A stretch of 64,000 nucleotides of DNA from the NCBI RefSeq assembly GCF_030464365.1, contig NZ_VCYI01000001.1, positions 124,001 through 188,000 on the forward strand, in the 5' to 3' direction. This document shows positions 40,388 to 49,585 of the stretch, piece by piece. The number at the start of each line of letters is the position of its first letter. Positions within the stretch are counted from its first letter, which is position 1. Source of the stretch: Methanoculleus methanifontis (GTDB taxonomy: Archaea > Halobacteriota > Methanomicrobia > Methanomicrobiales > Methanoculleaceae). A program made the translations under genes and the position numbers. The notes beneath the pieces are model-generated. The model had not been told where the DNA came from, ran no database searches, and worked only from the letters and a program-made list of their open reading frames with translations.

Positions 40388-41315
40388 ACGCGAGCAGGAG
40401 GTCCAGCACCGCCTCCACCCCCTCTCCGGTGAGGGTGGACATCTCCGGGTAACCCTCGATCCCCTGGATATCCGCCTTGTTTGCGACCGTTACCACTGGC
40501 ACGTCGACGAGCCGGTGTACCTCCTCAAGGAGCCGGTTCTGGTCGTCGAGCGAGTAGCCGCAGTGTTCGCTTGCGTCCAGGATGAAGAGAACGACATCGG
40601 CCGTATTGATGATGGCGCTGACCGCCTGCCGCTCGATGGGGTTCCTCTCGTCCGCCGGGCGCTCAAGAACCCCGGGTGTGTCGATGAACTGGATCCGGTC
40701 GCGCTTGCCGATCTCGCGGTGGCCGACGACGATCCCCTTGGTGGTGAATGGATATGCGGCGATCTCGGGTTCCGCCGTGGAGACAAGCCGGATAAATGAG
40801 GATTTCCCGACGTTCGGGAATCCCGCAACCACCACGGTGAAGTCGTCGTCGTTCACGTGCGGGAGTTTCCGCAGGATGTTCCGGGCCTCGTTTAAGTATA
40901 CGAGATCGTCTTCCACCTGGTGAACGATGGAGGCTATGCGGGCGACGGCCTGCCGCCGTTTTGAGGGTGTGTCTACTCCGGATCGCATGCTGCGGGCGTA
41001 ACCGGAGCCGATGACCCAGGCCTGGTCGGCCGCCCAGTTGACGGCGCCGAGGGATCGTTTCAACCGGTCGAGCGAGACGAGGATGTCGGTCGCCTCCTGG
41101 TAAAAGGGCGAGAGGCGCTCGAAACTCGGAAACGAGCTGACCACACTCTTTAATTTGTCGTGGATGGCTTTCGCGACCGCTCTCACGAACTCCTCGTTCG
41201 CGGTATCGACGTTGGTCTTCAGCTTCTTTTTAGCTGCCGCCCTGCGAAGACTGCGGTCGAGCACTTCGTCCGCCGTCGGAACGGTCGGGATGGTTTCGAA
41301 TTCCACTGTACACAC
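40326..41315 (-). CDS. Nog1-type GTP-binding protein
   Basis: A 329-residue GTPase of the OBG/NOG1 group, probably acting in large-subunit ribosome assembly. The N-terminal helical domain (residues 1-150) precedes the G domain: G1 GFPNVGKSSFI, G2 around PFTTKGIVVG, G3 FIDTPGVLERP, G4 VTVANKADIQ and G5-like STLTGEGV. Archaeal Nog1 lacks the eukaryotic C-terminal extension, as here. The start may be GTG 41315 or GTG 41306; the TATA box at 41321-41332 favours the second as a leaderless start. The 3' end overlaps the presenilin-like gene by 62 bases. Confidence 0.88.
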   Translation of the reverse strand: MCTVEFETIPTVPTADEVLDRSLRRAAAKKKLKTNVDTANEEFVRAVAKAIHDKLKSVVSSFPSFERLSPFYQEATDILVSLDRLKRSLGAVNWAADQAWVIGSGYARSMRSGVDTPSKRRQAVARIASIVHQVEDDLVYLNEARNILRKLPHVNDDDFTVVVAGFPNVGKSSFIRLVSTAEPEIAAYPFTTKGIVVGHREIGKRDRIQFIDTPGVLERPADERNPIERQAVSAIINTADVVLFILDASEHCGYSLDDQNRLLEEVHRLVDVPVVTVANKADIQGIEGYPEMSTLTGEGVEAVLDLLLAFRKEATRTSLREPPQPETQE

Positions 41316-41320
41316 AACCT

Positions 41321-41332
41321 AATGTATTTAAA
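41321..41332. promoter_or_regulatory. Single TATA-like element shared by two divergent genes
   Basis: AATGTATTTAAA contains TTTAAA that can be read from either strand. It is centred near 41328, about 26 bases from ATG 41355 on the plus strand and about 23 bases from GTG 41306 on the minus strand. Confidence 0.5.
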
Positions 41333-41354
41333 CAACATATAATGACTGATAATT

Positions 41355-42236
41355 ATGGAGCTCTCTCCGATTCAGAAGGACATCCTGATAACTTTGATTA
41401 CCCTATACCATCAGTCTTCCCACTCTATAAAAGGTGAGGAGATCGCGGAGGTGCTGAAACGCAACCCCGGCACCGTCCGCAACCAGATGCAGGCGTTGAA
41501 AGCTCTTGGGCTGGTCGACGGCGTTCCCGGCCCGAAAGGAGGATACAGCCCGACCGCAGGTGCGTACAGGGAGCTGAATCTCGGGGATCTCGAGCACCAG
41601 TCCGAGGTGCCGATCCTCCGTGACGGCGAGAAGGTGAAGGGCGTCCGCGTCAGGGAGCTCGGGTTCACCACCCTCTGCCACCCCGACCTCTGCCAGGCGA
41701 TGGTCAGGATCATCGGGAGCGTGAAACTCTTCCGCGTCGGGGATATGGTCTCGATCGGGCCCACGCCGGTGAACAAACTCCTTGTCCGCGGCGAGGTCTT
41801 CGGGATGGACGAGAACCTGCAGGCGCTGCTTATCAGCGTCTCGGAGATGATATCCCTCCCCAAACAGCCCATCAAGCACTATATGAGCACCCCGGTCCTG
41901 ACCCTGCCGCTCATCGCCACCCTCCGCGATGCCGTGCACCTCTTCAATACCCATCATATCCACGGCGCGCCGGTGCTGAAGGACGACGGCGCCCTCGCGG
42001 GCATCATAACGCTGAGCGATCTCGCCCGCGGCCTGGATGCGGGTCTGACGCTGGATGCGCCCGTCGTGGAGGTCATGACGGCCGATGTGGTGGAGGCTCC
42101 GTCGTCGATCCGGCTCTACGAGCTCGTGGGCCGGTTCAAGGAACGGGAGATCGGGAGGTTGATTGTGGTCGAGGACGGCAAGCCTGTCGGGATCGTTACC
42201 CAGACCGATATTATTCGGGTCTTTCCCTCACTTTGA
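41355..42236 (+). CDS. HTH and tandem-CBS-domain regulator
   Basis: A 293-residue protein. Residues 1-75 form a winged helix (KGEEIAEVLKRNPGTVRNQMQALKALGLV) as in archaeal transcription regulators. A middle domain of about 95 residues follows (VRVRELGFTTLCHPDLCQAM). Two CBS motifs close it (YMSTPVLTLPLIATLRDAVHLF... and VMTADVVEAPSSIRLYELV), a pair that usually senses adenine nucleotides or SAM. It is thus likely a ligand-responsive transcription factor. Leaderless start at ATG 41355. Divergent from the Nog1-type GTPase, which it may control. Confidence 0.87.
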   Translation: MELSPIQKDILITLITLYHQSSHSIKGEEIAEVLKRNPGTVRNQMQALKALGLVDGVPGPKGGYSPTAGAYRELNLGDLEHQSEVPILRDGEKVKGVRVRELGFTTLCHPDLCQAMVRIIGSVKLFRVGDMVSIGPTPVNKLLVRGEVFGMDENLQALLISVSEMISLPKQPIKHYMSTPVLTLPLIATLRDAVHLFNTHHIHGAPVLKDDGALAGIITLSDLARGLDAGLTLDAPVVEVMTADVVEAPSSIRLYELVGRFKEREIGRLIVVEDGKPVGIVTQTDIIRVFPSL

Positions 42237-42285
42237 TCCCCTCCCCGTTCGAAATTTCGTGCTTCAACCCCTCTGGAGACGGATA

Positions 42286-42297
42286 AGTATTTATATG
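42286..42297 (+). promoter_or_regulatory. TATA box of the histone gene
   Basis: AGTATTTATATG at 42286-42297 predicts start of transcription near 42318, giving an unusually long leader of about 62 bases for this genome. Confidence 0.6.
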
Positions 42298-42324
42298 AGA
42301 ATACCTATGGTGCTTCTGTTAAAC

Positions 42325-42357
42325 GAGTTCTGTGTGTGAGTGCATTTCACAGAACTC
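42325..42357 (+). promoter_or_regulatory. Perfect 10-bp stem-loop in the histone mRNA leader
   Basis: GAGTTCTGTG (42325-42334) pairs perfectly with CACAGAACTC (42348-42357), with a 13-base loop. It lies between the predicted transcription start and the ribosome binding site AGGGGG (42365-42370). Confidence 0.65.
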
Positions 42358-42379
42358 AATGAAAAGGGGGAAATGGATC

Positions 42380-42589
42380 ATGACTGATATACCACTGGCA
42401 CCTGTTGGCAGAATTGTAAAGAAGTCCGGCGCGGAGCGTGTGAGCTCCGATGCCAATGAAGAACTGGCAAAATTGATGGAGCAGTACGCCTCAAAGATCG
42501 CGAAAGAGGCGATCAAGCTGGCGGGCCACGCGGGCAGGAAGACGGTCAAGGCAACCGATGTCCGGATGGCGGCCGAGACCGTGAAGTAA
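42380..42589 (+). CDS. Archaeal histone
   Basis: A 69-residue histone-fold protein: MTDIPLAPVGRIVKKSGAER, then the long central helix (EELAKLMEQYASKIAKEAIKLA) and GHAGRKTVKATDVRMAAETV, all matching HMfA/HMfB-type histones that wrap DNA as dimers and longer filaments. The R-x-T-V-K-x-x-D pair needed for folding is intact. ATG 42380 follows AGGGGG by nine bases and is preferred to upstream in-frame ATGs. The mRNA leader carries a perfect 10-bp stem-loop. Confidence 0.97.
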   Translation: MTDIPLAPVGRIVKKSGAERVSSDANEELAKLMEQYASKIAKEAIKLAGHAGRKTVKATDVRMAAETVK

Positions 42590-42795
42590 CCCTAAAAATC
42601 TCTTTTTCTCCAGGCTATACTTGTACCTCCGGGAAGACCGTACTGACGCCGGTTGGGTGTGGGCGATCGGGTATGCAACTCTCCGGTGAAGGAGGTCTCT
42701 GCATTGTGGTTTCTCCCGCTGCGGGCAGCGGCGGTGCATGCACATCCGGCAATAATTTGGAACGCTCTTTTCCGTGATTTTATAGACTTTAGAAG

Positions 42796-42804
42796 ATTTA
42801 AATA
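42796..42804 (+). promoter_or_regulatory. TATA box of the PRC-barrel gene
   Basis: ATTTAAATA at 42796-42804 is centred 28 bases before ATG 42828, consistent with a leaderless transcript. No Shine-Dalgarno sequence is seen. Confidence 0.6.
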
Positions 42805-42827
42805 GTACAAACGTCCCACGGTTCTGT

Positions 42828-43079
42828 ATGAGCAAAACTTTCTGCCGCTCCCTTGCCAGGAAGAAAGTGATGAGTAACGATGGCATGCTCATCGGGACCA
42901 TCAAGAATATTATTGTCGACCTCAACACGGGGCAGGTTGCCGACCTGCTCGTCAAACCGGACGAGACGTTCAAGACCGACGGCTACAGGACGGACGGGGA
43001 CAAGATGCTCGTGCCGTTTGAGTCGGTGAAAGATATAAAAGATTACGTCGTCGTCGACCGTTACCTGCTGAAGAGATAG
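42828..43079 (+). CDS. PRC-barrel domain protein
   Basis: An 83-residue protein comprising one PRC-barrel: FCRSLARKKVMSNDGMLIG, then a barrel with IVDLNTGQVADLLVKP and a closing VPFESVKDIKDYVVVDR. Archaea carry several such stand-alone barrels; some bind RNA-processing or division (CdpB-type) partners. The length is family-normal. It follows the histone gene but has its own promoter. Confidence 0.9.
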   Translation: MSKTFCRSLARKKVMSNDGMLIGTIKNIIVDLNTGQVADLLVKPDETFKTDGYRTDGDKMLVPFESVKDIKDYVVVDRYLLKR

Positions 43080-43286
43080 GGATAATACTTTTTCTGACCA
43101 CACCTGGGTGCGGTAACGATACTGGTTTGGATACCTACGGGTTTCCAGGCCCGTCAAAGGTTCATGACACCGCCCGCATCGATACTCGCACCGGGACGGT
43201 GAGCATGACGATTCTGTCCTGAGCCCGGGGATCGGGCTCTGGCTTGTGTATCGGCGGAGAATGACCCGGCCTCGCACGATGGATCG

Positions 43287-43328
43287 GGCGCGGTCAGGGT
43301 TGCAGGCCCTGGTCGCGCCACACTTTTT
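43287..43328 (+). terminator. Strong 13-bp hairpin with T5, distant from any gene
   Basis: GGCGCGGTCAGGG (43287-43299) pairs with CCCTGGTCGCGCC (43307-43319), counting two G-U pairs, followed by TTTTT at 43324-43328. It ends 250 bases after the nearest gene (PRC-barrel). ACGGG/CCCGT (43137-43141/43150-43154) and GAGCCC/GGGCTC (about 43222-43240) also pair upstream, so 43095-43328 may be a structured transcript. I see no coding frame in 43080-43529. Confidence 0.5.
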
Positions 43329-43435
43329 GGAGAAATGACGACAGGGCAGCCCTGTACATCAGGACTCAACTCCCCTGTATCGCGCGTGATTGATCAGTCT
43401 GCGTAGCGAATCGCTCCTCATTCGGGTTCGGCGAT

Positions 43436-43463
43436 TGCTTGCAAACATATATATCCGCAAGCA
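43436..43463 (+). promoter_or_regulatory. Inverted repeat enclosing a TATA-like box
   Basis: TGCTTGC (43436-43442) and GCAAGCA (43457-43463) flank CATATATAT (43446-43454). A second box, AAAATATATAC, lies at 43476-43486, about 49 bases before the surface protein ATG at 43530. Confidence 0.5.
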
Positions 43464-43529
43464 TGTATTCGGAGTAAAATATATACGTGGCTGAATTTGT
43501 GGGGATGCGAGTCAAATGGGGTTATAATC

Positions 43530-45083
43530 ATGAAACAATCCGAAATCGTCGCTGGAATCGTTCTCGCCCTCGCTCTGGCTGTAGGCGTTGTTTACGCCAC
43601 TGGCGGGTTTGAAACAGGGGAGTTGAACGATTCGACGGAAATGAATTCTGTTATCGTGAAAGACGCGGTCGTCTCGCGGACTATTGATAATACGACGAAT
43701 GCGACCGAGAATAAGACCGTTGGGACCCCGGGTGAACCGGGACCGGGGATCGTGAATACAATTATCGGGATGTTTTCAAATGTGGTTGAAACAAGCAGTT
43801 CTGGCGGTTCGGTACGGTCTTCGTCATCATCTGGAGGAAGTAGCAGTAGTAGCAGTTCTTCCGGAGGGACAACGGTTACTCCAACGGCAACGGAGACACC
43901 CTGCCCGACGACCGAGCCAACAACGGCCTCGACGGTGAAGGTGACCGCAACCCCGACTACGAATGAGACGGCGACTCCCACCCCAACTACGAGCCCAACA
44001 CCCACCGCGACCATGACACCCGTTCCTACGGCGACCACGGAGCCTGCACCGGATTCTACACCAACGGTATCCCCAACGATTGACCCGACACCGACGCCAA
44101 CGCCGACAACGGAGGTTACTATCGAGACCTGGACGGGAACGGCGGGCGTTCCCCGCACCTATTATTACATCGTTGACCATGCTACGCAAACAACAAGTGT
44201 TATCGTTGAATCGGAGTTTCCCCCGGAATTAGCCGGTATGATGAGCGTGGAACTGCACGACCACGTTTACTACTTCAGCAACATTGAACTGAAAAACGTC
44301 TATTTACACTTCTATAGCCGGAGCGCCGGGCCAAACGGTGAGAATTACGGTGGTCCGACCCTCGAAACCCGTTTCGGTTATTATGATTGGCTTATGGAAT
44401 GGAATTACCCGCTCACAGAGTCGGTAATTCTCATTTACTCGGAGAATGTCCCGGTGTATGTGATAAGCACGGTGGATTTCGGCCAATATTCATTTACGAG
44501 AAATCCCTATACGAGTGAACAAGATTACATCCCACGGAAATACTATAATATGAAAGCGGTAATGCCGGAGAAGCAGCCAGGTATACCAAGGTATTATGAT
44601 CTCCCGGTTTCTGCGCCAATACGGCTGCTTCGCGAAGGAAGGCCCGATAATCCCTATTTACCGGCCACTCCGACGCCCACTGGGTCGCCCACGGTCACAC
44701 CAACCTTTACTGCTCCAACTGCATCTCCTACGGCTATAGAAACACCAACCCCGGTAGGAACATCGGTTCCGCAACCAACCCCGGTGCAACATTTGCCGCC
44801 CCACCCTACCGCAACCCCGCCCCGGGATGACCGGGAACCGCCAGAAGACTGGACACCACCGCCAACCGTTCCCCCGGCCACTCCATCGACAACACCGAAG
44901 CCAACCCCAGTTGAGGAGCCAATTGAGGAGCCAACTGCGGAGCCCACGGTCGAGGAGCCGACCCCGGAAGTGACCACGATTGTGGAGCCGGAACTGGAAG
45001 AATTTTCAACGTTCACACCGGAACCGACTGAGGAACCGATAGAGGAGCAGACTCCTGTGGAAGACGAGAACAGAACCAATTAA
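43530..45083 (+). CDS. Secreted Thr/Pro-rich surface protein, AT-richer than its neighbours
   Basis: A protein of 517 residues. Signal peptide MKQSEIVAGIVLALALAVGV (residues 1-26), an N-terminal region with N-T-T glycosylation-type sites, a Ser/Gly block (residues about 87-115), a Thr/Pro-rich stretch to about 205, a globular domain of about 180 residues (begins EVTIETWTGTAG), and a second Pro/Thr/Glu-rich tail ending PVEDENRTN. There is no C-terminal membrane anchor. The coding sequence uses many A/T-ending codons and is clearly less GC-rich than nearby genes, which suggests transfer or different selection. Function unknown; probably a cell-envelope or exported protein. Confidence 0.6.
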   Translation: MKQSEIVAGIVLALALAVGVVYATGGFETGELNDSTEMNSVIVKDAVVSRTIDNTTNATENKTVGTPGEPGPGIVNTIIGMFSNVVETSSSGGSVRSSSSSGGSSSSSSSSGGTTVTPTATETPCPTTEPTTASTVKVTATPTTNETATPTPTTSPTPTATMTPVPTATTEPAPDSTPTVSPTIDPTPTPTPTTEVTIETWTGTAGVPRTYYYIVDHATQTTSVIVESEFPPELAGMMSVELHDHVYYFSNIELKNVYLHFYSRSAGPNGENYGGPTLETRFGYYDWLMEWNYPLTESVILIYSENVPVYVISTVDFGQYSFTRNPYTSEQDYIPRKYYNMKAVMPEKQPGIPRYYDLPVSAPIRLLREGRPDNPYLPATPTPTGSPTVTPTFTAPTASPTAIETPTPVGTSVPQPTPVQHLPPHPTATPPRDDREPPEDWTPPPTVPPATPSTTPKPTPVEEPIEEPTAEPTVEEPTPEVTTIVEPELEEFSTFTPEPTEEPIEEQTPVEDENRTN

Positions 45084-45213
45084 ACTCCGCCGTTGCGGGG
45101 AGCCGGTATGATTGGTGGATTCGGGAGGACGAGGTAATAATTGAAATACAGAATCCCTGGTGTTAAATAATGACCTTCAAGGTCGACCATTGAGAGCCGG
45201 ACCACCAACGCGG

Positions 45214-45918
45214 TTACCGCCCCTCAAAACCATCAAAATACTCTTTTACCGCTTCCACGAACCCGTCCCCGTAGGATTCTTTGGTGACCCGGTCCGCCGC
45301 CGCCCGGGTCGCGGCAGGAGCATTTGCAACAGCGACGCCGATACCGGCTGCCTCGAGCATCTCGATATCGTTCTCGGAGTCGCCGATAGCCATCATCTCT
45401 GAGGGGGAAAGCCCCATCTCCCCGGCGAGATCCCGGAGCGCGGTTCCCTTGTTGATACCGGGCGCCTGAAGGTGGATTGCAAATCCGGTGTCCAGCACCC
45501 GAACGGGGAGGTCGTGGTCGCGGATGACCGTTCTCGCTTCGTCGGGGGCGATGTTCCGGGCGAAGGCAACGTCGGCGAACCGGTACTGCGCGCTGTAGAG
45601 TTCGAGTTCCACGCCTTTTTCGGTAAAATAGTCCTTGAGAATCTCGAACGCCGCGAGGCAGGCGTTCTTGTCACCGGGGATGCGGAGGGTGCCGGAGAAT
45701 GTCCTCCGGTAGACACCGCCGTTCTCGCCGATGATCGTCCCGTCCGTCCCGACCATCTTGCAGAGCCCGTCCATGAAACAGACGGTGTTGCCGCTTGCGA
45801 GCACCACCTCTATTCCGACGTCGACGAGGCTACGGATGGTCTCGACGGCAGCGGTGTTGATCCGCCGCCGCCGGTCGGTGATGGTGCCGTCGACGTCCGT
45901 TACGAGCGCCTTCAACAC
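45214..45918 (-). CDS. Archaeal-type phosphoglycolate phosphatase (HAD superfamily)
   Basis: A 234-residue HAD phosphatase of the Cof-like archaeal phosphoglycolate phosphatase group. Motif [14 protein letters not shown] (the first Asp is the nucleophile), motif [12 protein letters not shown], motif III lysine in [11 protein letters not shown], motif [14 protein letters not shown]. It removes phosphate from 2-phosphoglycolate. This would suit a cell with RuBisCO side products, and a phosphoribulokinase is encoded in this window, but the family is general in archaea. The last bases overlap the radA end. Confidence 0.88.
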   Translation of the reverse strand: MLKALVTDVDGTITDRRRRINTAAVETIRSLVDVGIEVVLASGNTVCFMDGLCKMVGTDGTIIGENGGVYRRTFSGTLRIPGDKNACLAAFEILKDYFTEKGVELELYSAQYRFADVAFARNIAPDEARTVIRDHDLPVRVLDTGFAIHLQAPGINKGTALRDLAGEMGLSPSEMMAIGDSENDIEMLEAAGIGVAVANAPAATRAAADRVTKESYGDGFVEAVKEYFDGFEGR

Positions 45919-46886
45919 TGCTTGAGCCCTGCCTGTTCGACGATGAACGCCGCCTCGCCCTCGGGGAGGTTGGGGCTGTCCACCAGGCGGGCGACCCTCT
46001 TGCCGCCCTTGCTCTTCCTGAGATAGAGCCGGAAGGTTGCGGTGTGGCCGACGATGTTGCCGCCGATCGGTTTCGTGGGGTCACCGAAGAGGACGCCGGG
46101 GTTCGACATCACCTGGTTGGTCACGAGCCCGACGGCGTTGTGGTCGTCGATCAGTTTCAGGAGGTCGTGCATGTGGCGGTTCAGTTTCTGCTGCCGGGGA
46201 GCAAGGGTGCCCCGCCCCGCGTACTCCGAACGGAAGAGCGACGTTAACGAGTCGATGACGAAGAGCCTGACCGGGTAATCGGAGTTCCGCAGGTCGTTTG
46301 CAAGTTCCCGTGCGGTATCGAGGAGCAGCATCTGGTGGTCGGAGCTGTGCGCCCGCGCAACGTGAATCCGTTCGAGGACCTCATCGATCTCCCCGATCTC
46401 CGCCTCTTCGGGGAGACCATTCAGCATCTGCTCGACCCGCTCCGGTCGGAAGGTGTTCTCGGTATCGACGTAGATGACCCCGCCGTGAAGCCCGCCGAGT
46501 TCTTCGGGGAGCTGGGCGTTGACGGCCATCTGGTGAACGAGCTGGCTCTTACCCGACCCGAACTCGCCATAAACCTCCGTTATCGCCTGCGTCTCGAACC
46601 CGCCGCCGACCAGTTCGTCGAACTCGGGCACCAGCGTCTGGAGCTTCTTGATATCCTTCCTCTTATCGAGGATGTCCCGGCCGGTCTTGAACCCCCCGAT
46701 ATCCGCCATCTTCCTGGCGGCGAGAATCACTTTCTTTGCGGTGGCCTCGCCTATCTCCGCCGCTTCGGCGAGGTCCGCCGTGGTGGCCGTCGCAACGCTT
46801 TCGACGGTCCCGTATCCGGCTTCGCGGAGCTTGTCGGCGGTGGTCGCTCCGACGCCGGGTAAATCTTCAAGATCAATCTCTGACAT
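45912..46886 (-). CDS. radA: DNA repair and recombination protein RadA
   Basis: A 324-residue archaeal RadA (Rad51/DMC1 family) that forms filaments on single-stranded DNA for strand exchange. N-terminal helix-hairpin-helix domain [15 protein letters not shown], then the core ATPase: Walker [14 protein letters not shown] and Walker [13 protein letters not shown]. The DNA-binding L2 loop and C-terminal block are [15 protein letters not shown] and [13 protein letters not shown]. Translation is taken from ATG 46886; an upstream in-frame start (46952) would add 22 unusual residues. It overlaps the phosphoglycolate phosphatase by seven bases. Confidence 0.97.
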   Translation of the reverse strand: MSEIDLEDLPGVGATTADKLREAGYGTVESVATATTADLAEAAEIGEATAKKVILAARKMADIGGFKTGRDILDKRKDIKKLQTLVPEFDELVGGGFETQAITEVYGEFGSGKSQLVHQMAVNAQLPEELGGLHGGVIYVDTENTFRPERVEQMLNGLPEEAEIGEIDEVLERIHVARAHSSDHQMLLLDTARELANDLRNSDYPVRLFVIDSLTSLFRSEYAGRGTLAPRQQKLNRHMHDLLKLIDDHNAVGLVTNQVMSNPGVLFGDPTKPIGGNIVGHTATFRLYLRKSKGGKRVARLVDSPNLPEGEAAFIVEQAGLKQC

Positions 46887-46986
46887 CTCAATCCTCACTT
46901 GATCTCTAGGTGTGTTTCTGTATGCTACACTAGACTCTCTAGCCGGAGACATAAAGGTCGCTTGCCGTGCGGGGTGAAAGTGAAGA

Positions 46987-48276
46987 TCAGGATCCGGGGT
47001 GCCCGGAGATCCGATCCAGGCGGCGTTGCAGGTCGTCGGGATCAGGCTGTACGGCCTCGATAGCGCTCGGACTGATCACGCCTCTGTGCACCGTGCCTCG
47101 CGCGCGGACGATGTATCCGACGGGCAGCGGTTCACGGAGGAGGTAGCAGGCGTCGCCCGTATCGAGAGCGGTTCCCTGCCGGGTGGGAACGACCGTTCCC
47201 ACCACTTCGATCTCCTCCTCCTCCTCACCGATGATGACGAGAGCGCTCCCCCACGAGAGGTGCACCTCGAGGTCGCCGTACCGCCCCCGCCGTGCGTTCG
47301 CGTTGTAGACCTCGATCCGGTCTCCGGGCACCAGGTGCTCTTGAGCCTTCTCGCCCCAGATGACGGCCGGGATCTCGCCGGTATCGTCGGCGGCGACGAG
47401 ATTCCTGACCGAAGACTGCCGCCCGCTCCGCGTGACGAACGAGTGAGGGGGCTGCACGGAGAGAACCTTCCCGGCAAGCGAATACGTCCCGCCCTCCTCG
47501 ATCTCGGTGACGGTATTCATCGGGACGCCGATCTCATGGCCGGAGCGGGATATCGATGCCGTTTCACCGAGACTGTACTCGATTCCCCGGTCGCTTTCCC
47601 GTGCAACGGCGCCGCGAATGACGACCGTTTCCCCCGCGTCCACTCCTTCAAGAATGGCCGGTGCCCAGGCGACGAGCCGGAAGACGCCGTCCTCGTTCCC
47701 GATCACCGCTTCGACCATCTCGCCGGGTGTCCCGTCGCGGCGGGTGAACGTTCGCGGGCTCTCGATCGCGATCAGCCGGACCTCGAGATCCCCCGCCGGT
47801 TCGGGCCCCCCGGGTGTTGCGGTCTCCTCGCAGGTGATCTCGCACGCTGCCTCCTGGACGGCGACGGCCGTGACGTCCGGAACCTTCCCGCCGCCCTTCG
47901 GCCGACCGAGGATCTCGAGCACGTCGCCCGCCTCGATCTCCGCGACCGCGGCGGCTTTCTCGTCCCAGAGGGTCAGCCGGGCCCTGCCGGTCTCGTCGCC
48001 CACCGTAACGTTCGCGACGATGCCGGGGGTGCCGTCGGGCCGCTCGAACTCCCGCGGCTCCTCGACGGCGAGCACCTTTGCAAAGAAGCACGCGAGGCTC
48101 GGGGCCGCGGCGAGGTCGCGTATACGGATGTGCGAGCGCCCCAGATCCCGGACGACCAGCATCGCCGCCGTCCGATCGTCGAGGAGGTCGCCCGACTCCG
48201 CCACCTTCTCCTCTACGCGGCGCTCGAACTCTTCCTTTCCAAGGAGGTCATCGACCAGGAGGTAGTGAAACTTCAC
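46987..48276 (-). CDS. RPA-like single-stranded DNA-binding protein, multiple OB folds
   Basis: A 429-residue protein with at least three OB domains arranged in tandem. Domain boundaries are marked by the repeated R-D/P-G-T-P-G pattern ([21 protein letters not shown] and [21 protein letters not shown]) and by [20 protein letters not shown] in the third. This repeated pattern matches the methanogen replication protein A (RPA) families that coat single-stranded DNA. There is no C-terminal zinc finger. Starts at GTG 48276, 17 bases after the lysA stop. It shares repair context with radA downstream. Confidence 0.88.
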   Translation of the reverse strand: MKFHYLLVDDLLGKEEFERRVEEKVAESGDLLDDRTAAMLVVRDLGRSHIRIRDLAAAPSLACFFAKVLAVEEPREFERPDGTPGIVANVTVGDETGRARLTLWDEKAAAVAEIEAGDVLEILGRPKGGGKVPDVTAVAVQEAACEITCEETATPGGPEPAGDLEVRLIAIESPRTFTRRDGTPGEMVEAVIGNEDGVFRLVAWAPAILEGVDAGETVVIRGAVARESDRGIEYSLGETASISRSGHEIGVPMNTVTEIEEGGTYSLAGKVLSVQPPHSFVTRSGRQSSVRNLVAADDTGEIPAVIWGEKAQEHLVPGDRIEVYNANARRGRYGDLEVHLSWGSALVIIGEEEEEIEVVGTVVPTRQGTALDTGDACYLLREPLPVGYIVRARGTVHRGVISPSAIEAVQPDPDDLQRRLDRISGHPGS

Positions 48277-48292
48277 GGTTGCGGCCCCGCTC

Positions 48293-49585
48293 CTACTCCT
48301 GCCAGGGCGGTATCATCATGGGAGCCGTCAGGTCGTCGATCGTCTCGGCCCGGCGCATCAGGGCGGCCTGCTCGCCCGCGAGGAGCACCTCGGCGCACCG
48401 GGGACGGCTGTTATACTGCGACGACATCGCAAACCCGTACGCCCCGGCGTCCAGCACCGCGACGAGATCGCCTGCCTCGAGTTCGGGGAGCATCCGGTCT
48501 TTCGCGAGGATGTCGCCCGTCTCGCAGATCGGCCCCGTGACGGAGTATTCCCGCACCGCGGGTGCGTCGGCCCTGTTCGCCGCGACGACCTCGTGGTAAG
48601 AATCGTACATCGTCGGCCGGACGAGGAGGTTGAACCCGGCGTCGACGTTCGCAAACGTCTTGTGAGCGGTCTTGACGGAGTTGACCCGTGTCAGGAGAAG
48701 CGTCGAGTCACCGATGAGCCATCGGCCGGGCTCGACCCAGAGTTCGGGCTCGATCCCGAGTTCTTTGACGCCGCGGAGGAAGACCGGCATGACCGCTTCC
48801 GCGTACTCCTCCGGCGTCGGGGCGCGATCGGTCCCCCGGTGGTAGGGGATGCCGAGGCCGCCCCCGATATCAATGAACGAGGGGTTGACCCCGATGTCGA
48901 GCAGATCGCGGGCGACGTCAGTCAGCACCTCGACCTCGCGGGCGAAGGGCTCCACGGCGAGGATCTGCGAGCCGATGTGGCAGTGGATCCCGACGGGGTT
49001 CGTGTGCTCGAGCGCGAGCGCTTCCTTGTAGGCATCCAGGATCTGCCCGGCGGGGATGCCGAACTTGCTCGTCGCAAGCCCGGTCGCGATCTTCGGGTGG
49101 GTGGGGACCTCGATCGCCGGGTTGACCCGGAAGGCGATATCGACGGTTGTTCCTGCTTCTCCGGCCGCGCGGTCGAGCTGCCGGAGTTCGTCGGGTGAGT
49201 CCACCGAGACGCGGATGCCCTTCTCTACTGCGAGGGCGAGGTCGGCGGGGGTCTTTGAACTCCCGTTGAAGAGGAGCGACTCCGGGCGCATCCCGGCGGC
49301 GAGGGCGAGCGCGACCTCTCCTGCGGAGAAGACGTCGGCCCCGGCGCCCATGGATGCAAGGATCTTAAAGATCGCGAGGTTGCCGTTCGCCTTCGCGGCG
49401 TAGAGGACGCGGATCTTCGGGTAGTGGGCAGTGAGCGCGCCGGAGAGCCGCTGGAAGTTTCCACGGATCCGCTCTTCGTCGGTGACGTAGAGCGGGGTGC
49501 CGAACCGTTCCGCGAGGTCGACCGTGTCGTGCTCGCCGATCCGGAGACGGCCGTCCCTGACCGTGAGGTGCGAGGGGAGGGTCAC
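48293..49585 (-). CDS. lysA: Diaminopimelate decarboxylase
   Basis: A 430-residue PLP enzyme that decarboxylates meso-diaminopimelate to lysine. The PLP lysine is in [13 protein letters not shown]. Phosphate-binding and substrate motifs are [25 protein letters not shown] and [14 protein letters not shown]. The GTG start at 49585 overlaps the dapL stop (GTGA), so the two are translationally coupled. Length is normal. Together with dapL this forms a compact lysine pair. Confidence 0.96.
   Translation of the reverse strand: MTLPSHLTVRDGRLRIGEHDTVDLAERFGTPLYVTDEERIRGNFQRLSGALTAHYPKIRVLYAAKANGNLAIFKILASMGAGADVFSAGEVALALAAGMRPESLLFNGSSKTPADLALAVEKGIRVSVDSPDELRQLDRAAGEAGTTVDIAFRVNPAIEVPTHPKIATGLATSKFGIPAGQILDAYKEALALEHTNPVGIHCHIGSQILAVEPFAREVEVLTDVARDLLDIGVNPSFIDIGGGLGIPYHRGTDRAPTPEEYAEAVMPVFLRGVKELGIEPELWVEPGRWLIGDSTLLLTRVNSVKTAHKTFANVDAGFNLLVRPTMYDSYHEVVAANRADAPAVREYSVTGPICETGDILAKDRMLPELEAGDLVAVLDAGAYGFAMSSQYNSRPRCAEVLLAGEQAALMRRAETIDDLTAPMMIPPWQE

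Noticed and set aside
46999-48540. A 513-codon plus-strand frame opposite the RPA-like gene
   Set aside because: Antisense shadow; the minus-strand OB-fold repeats are clearly the coding reading.
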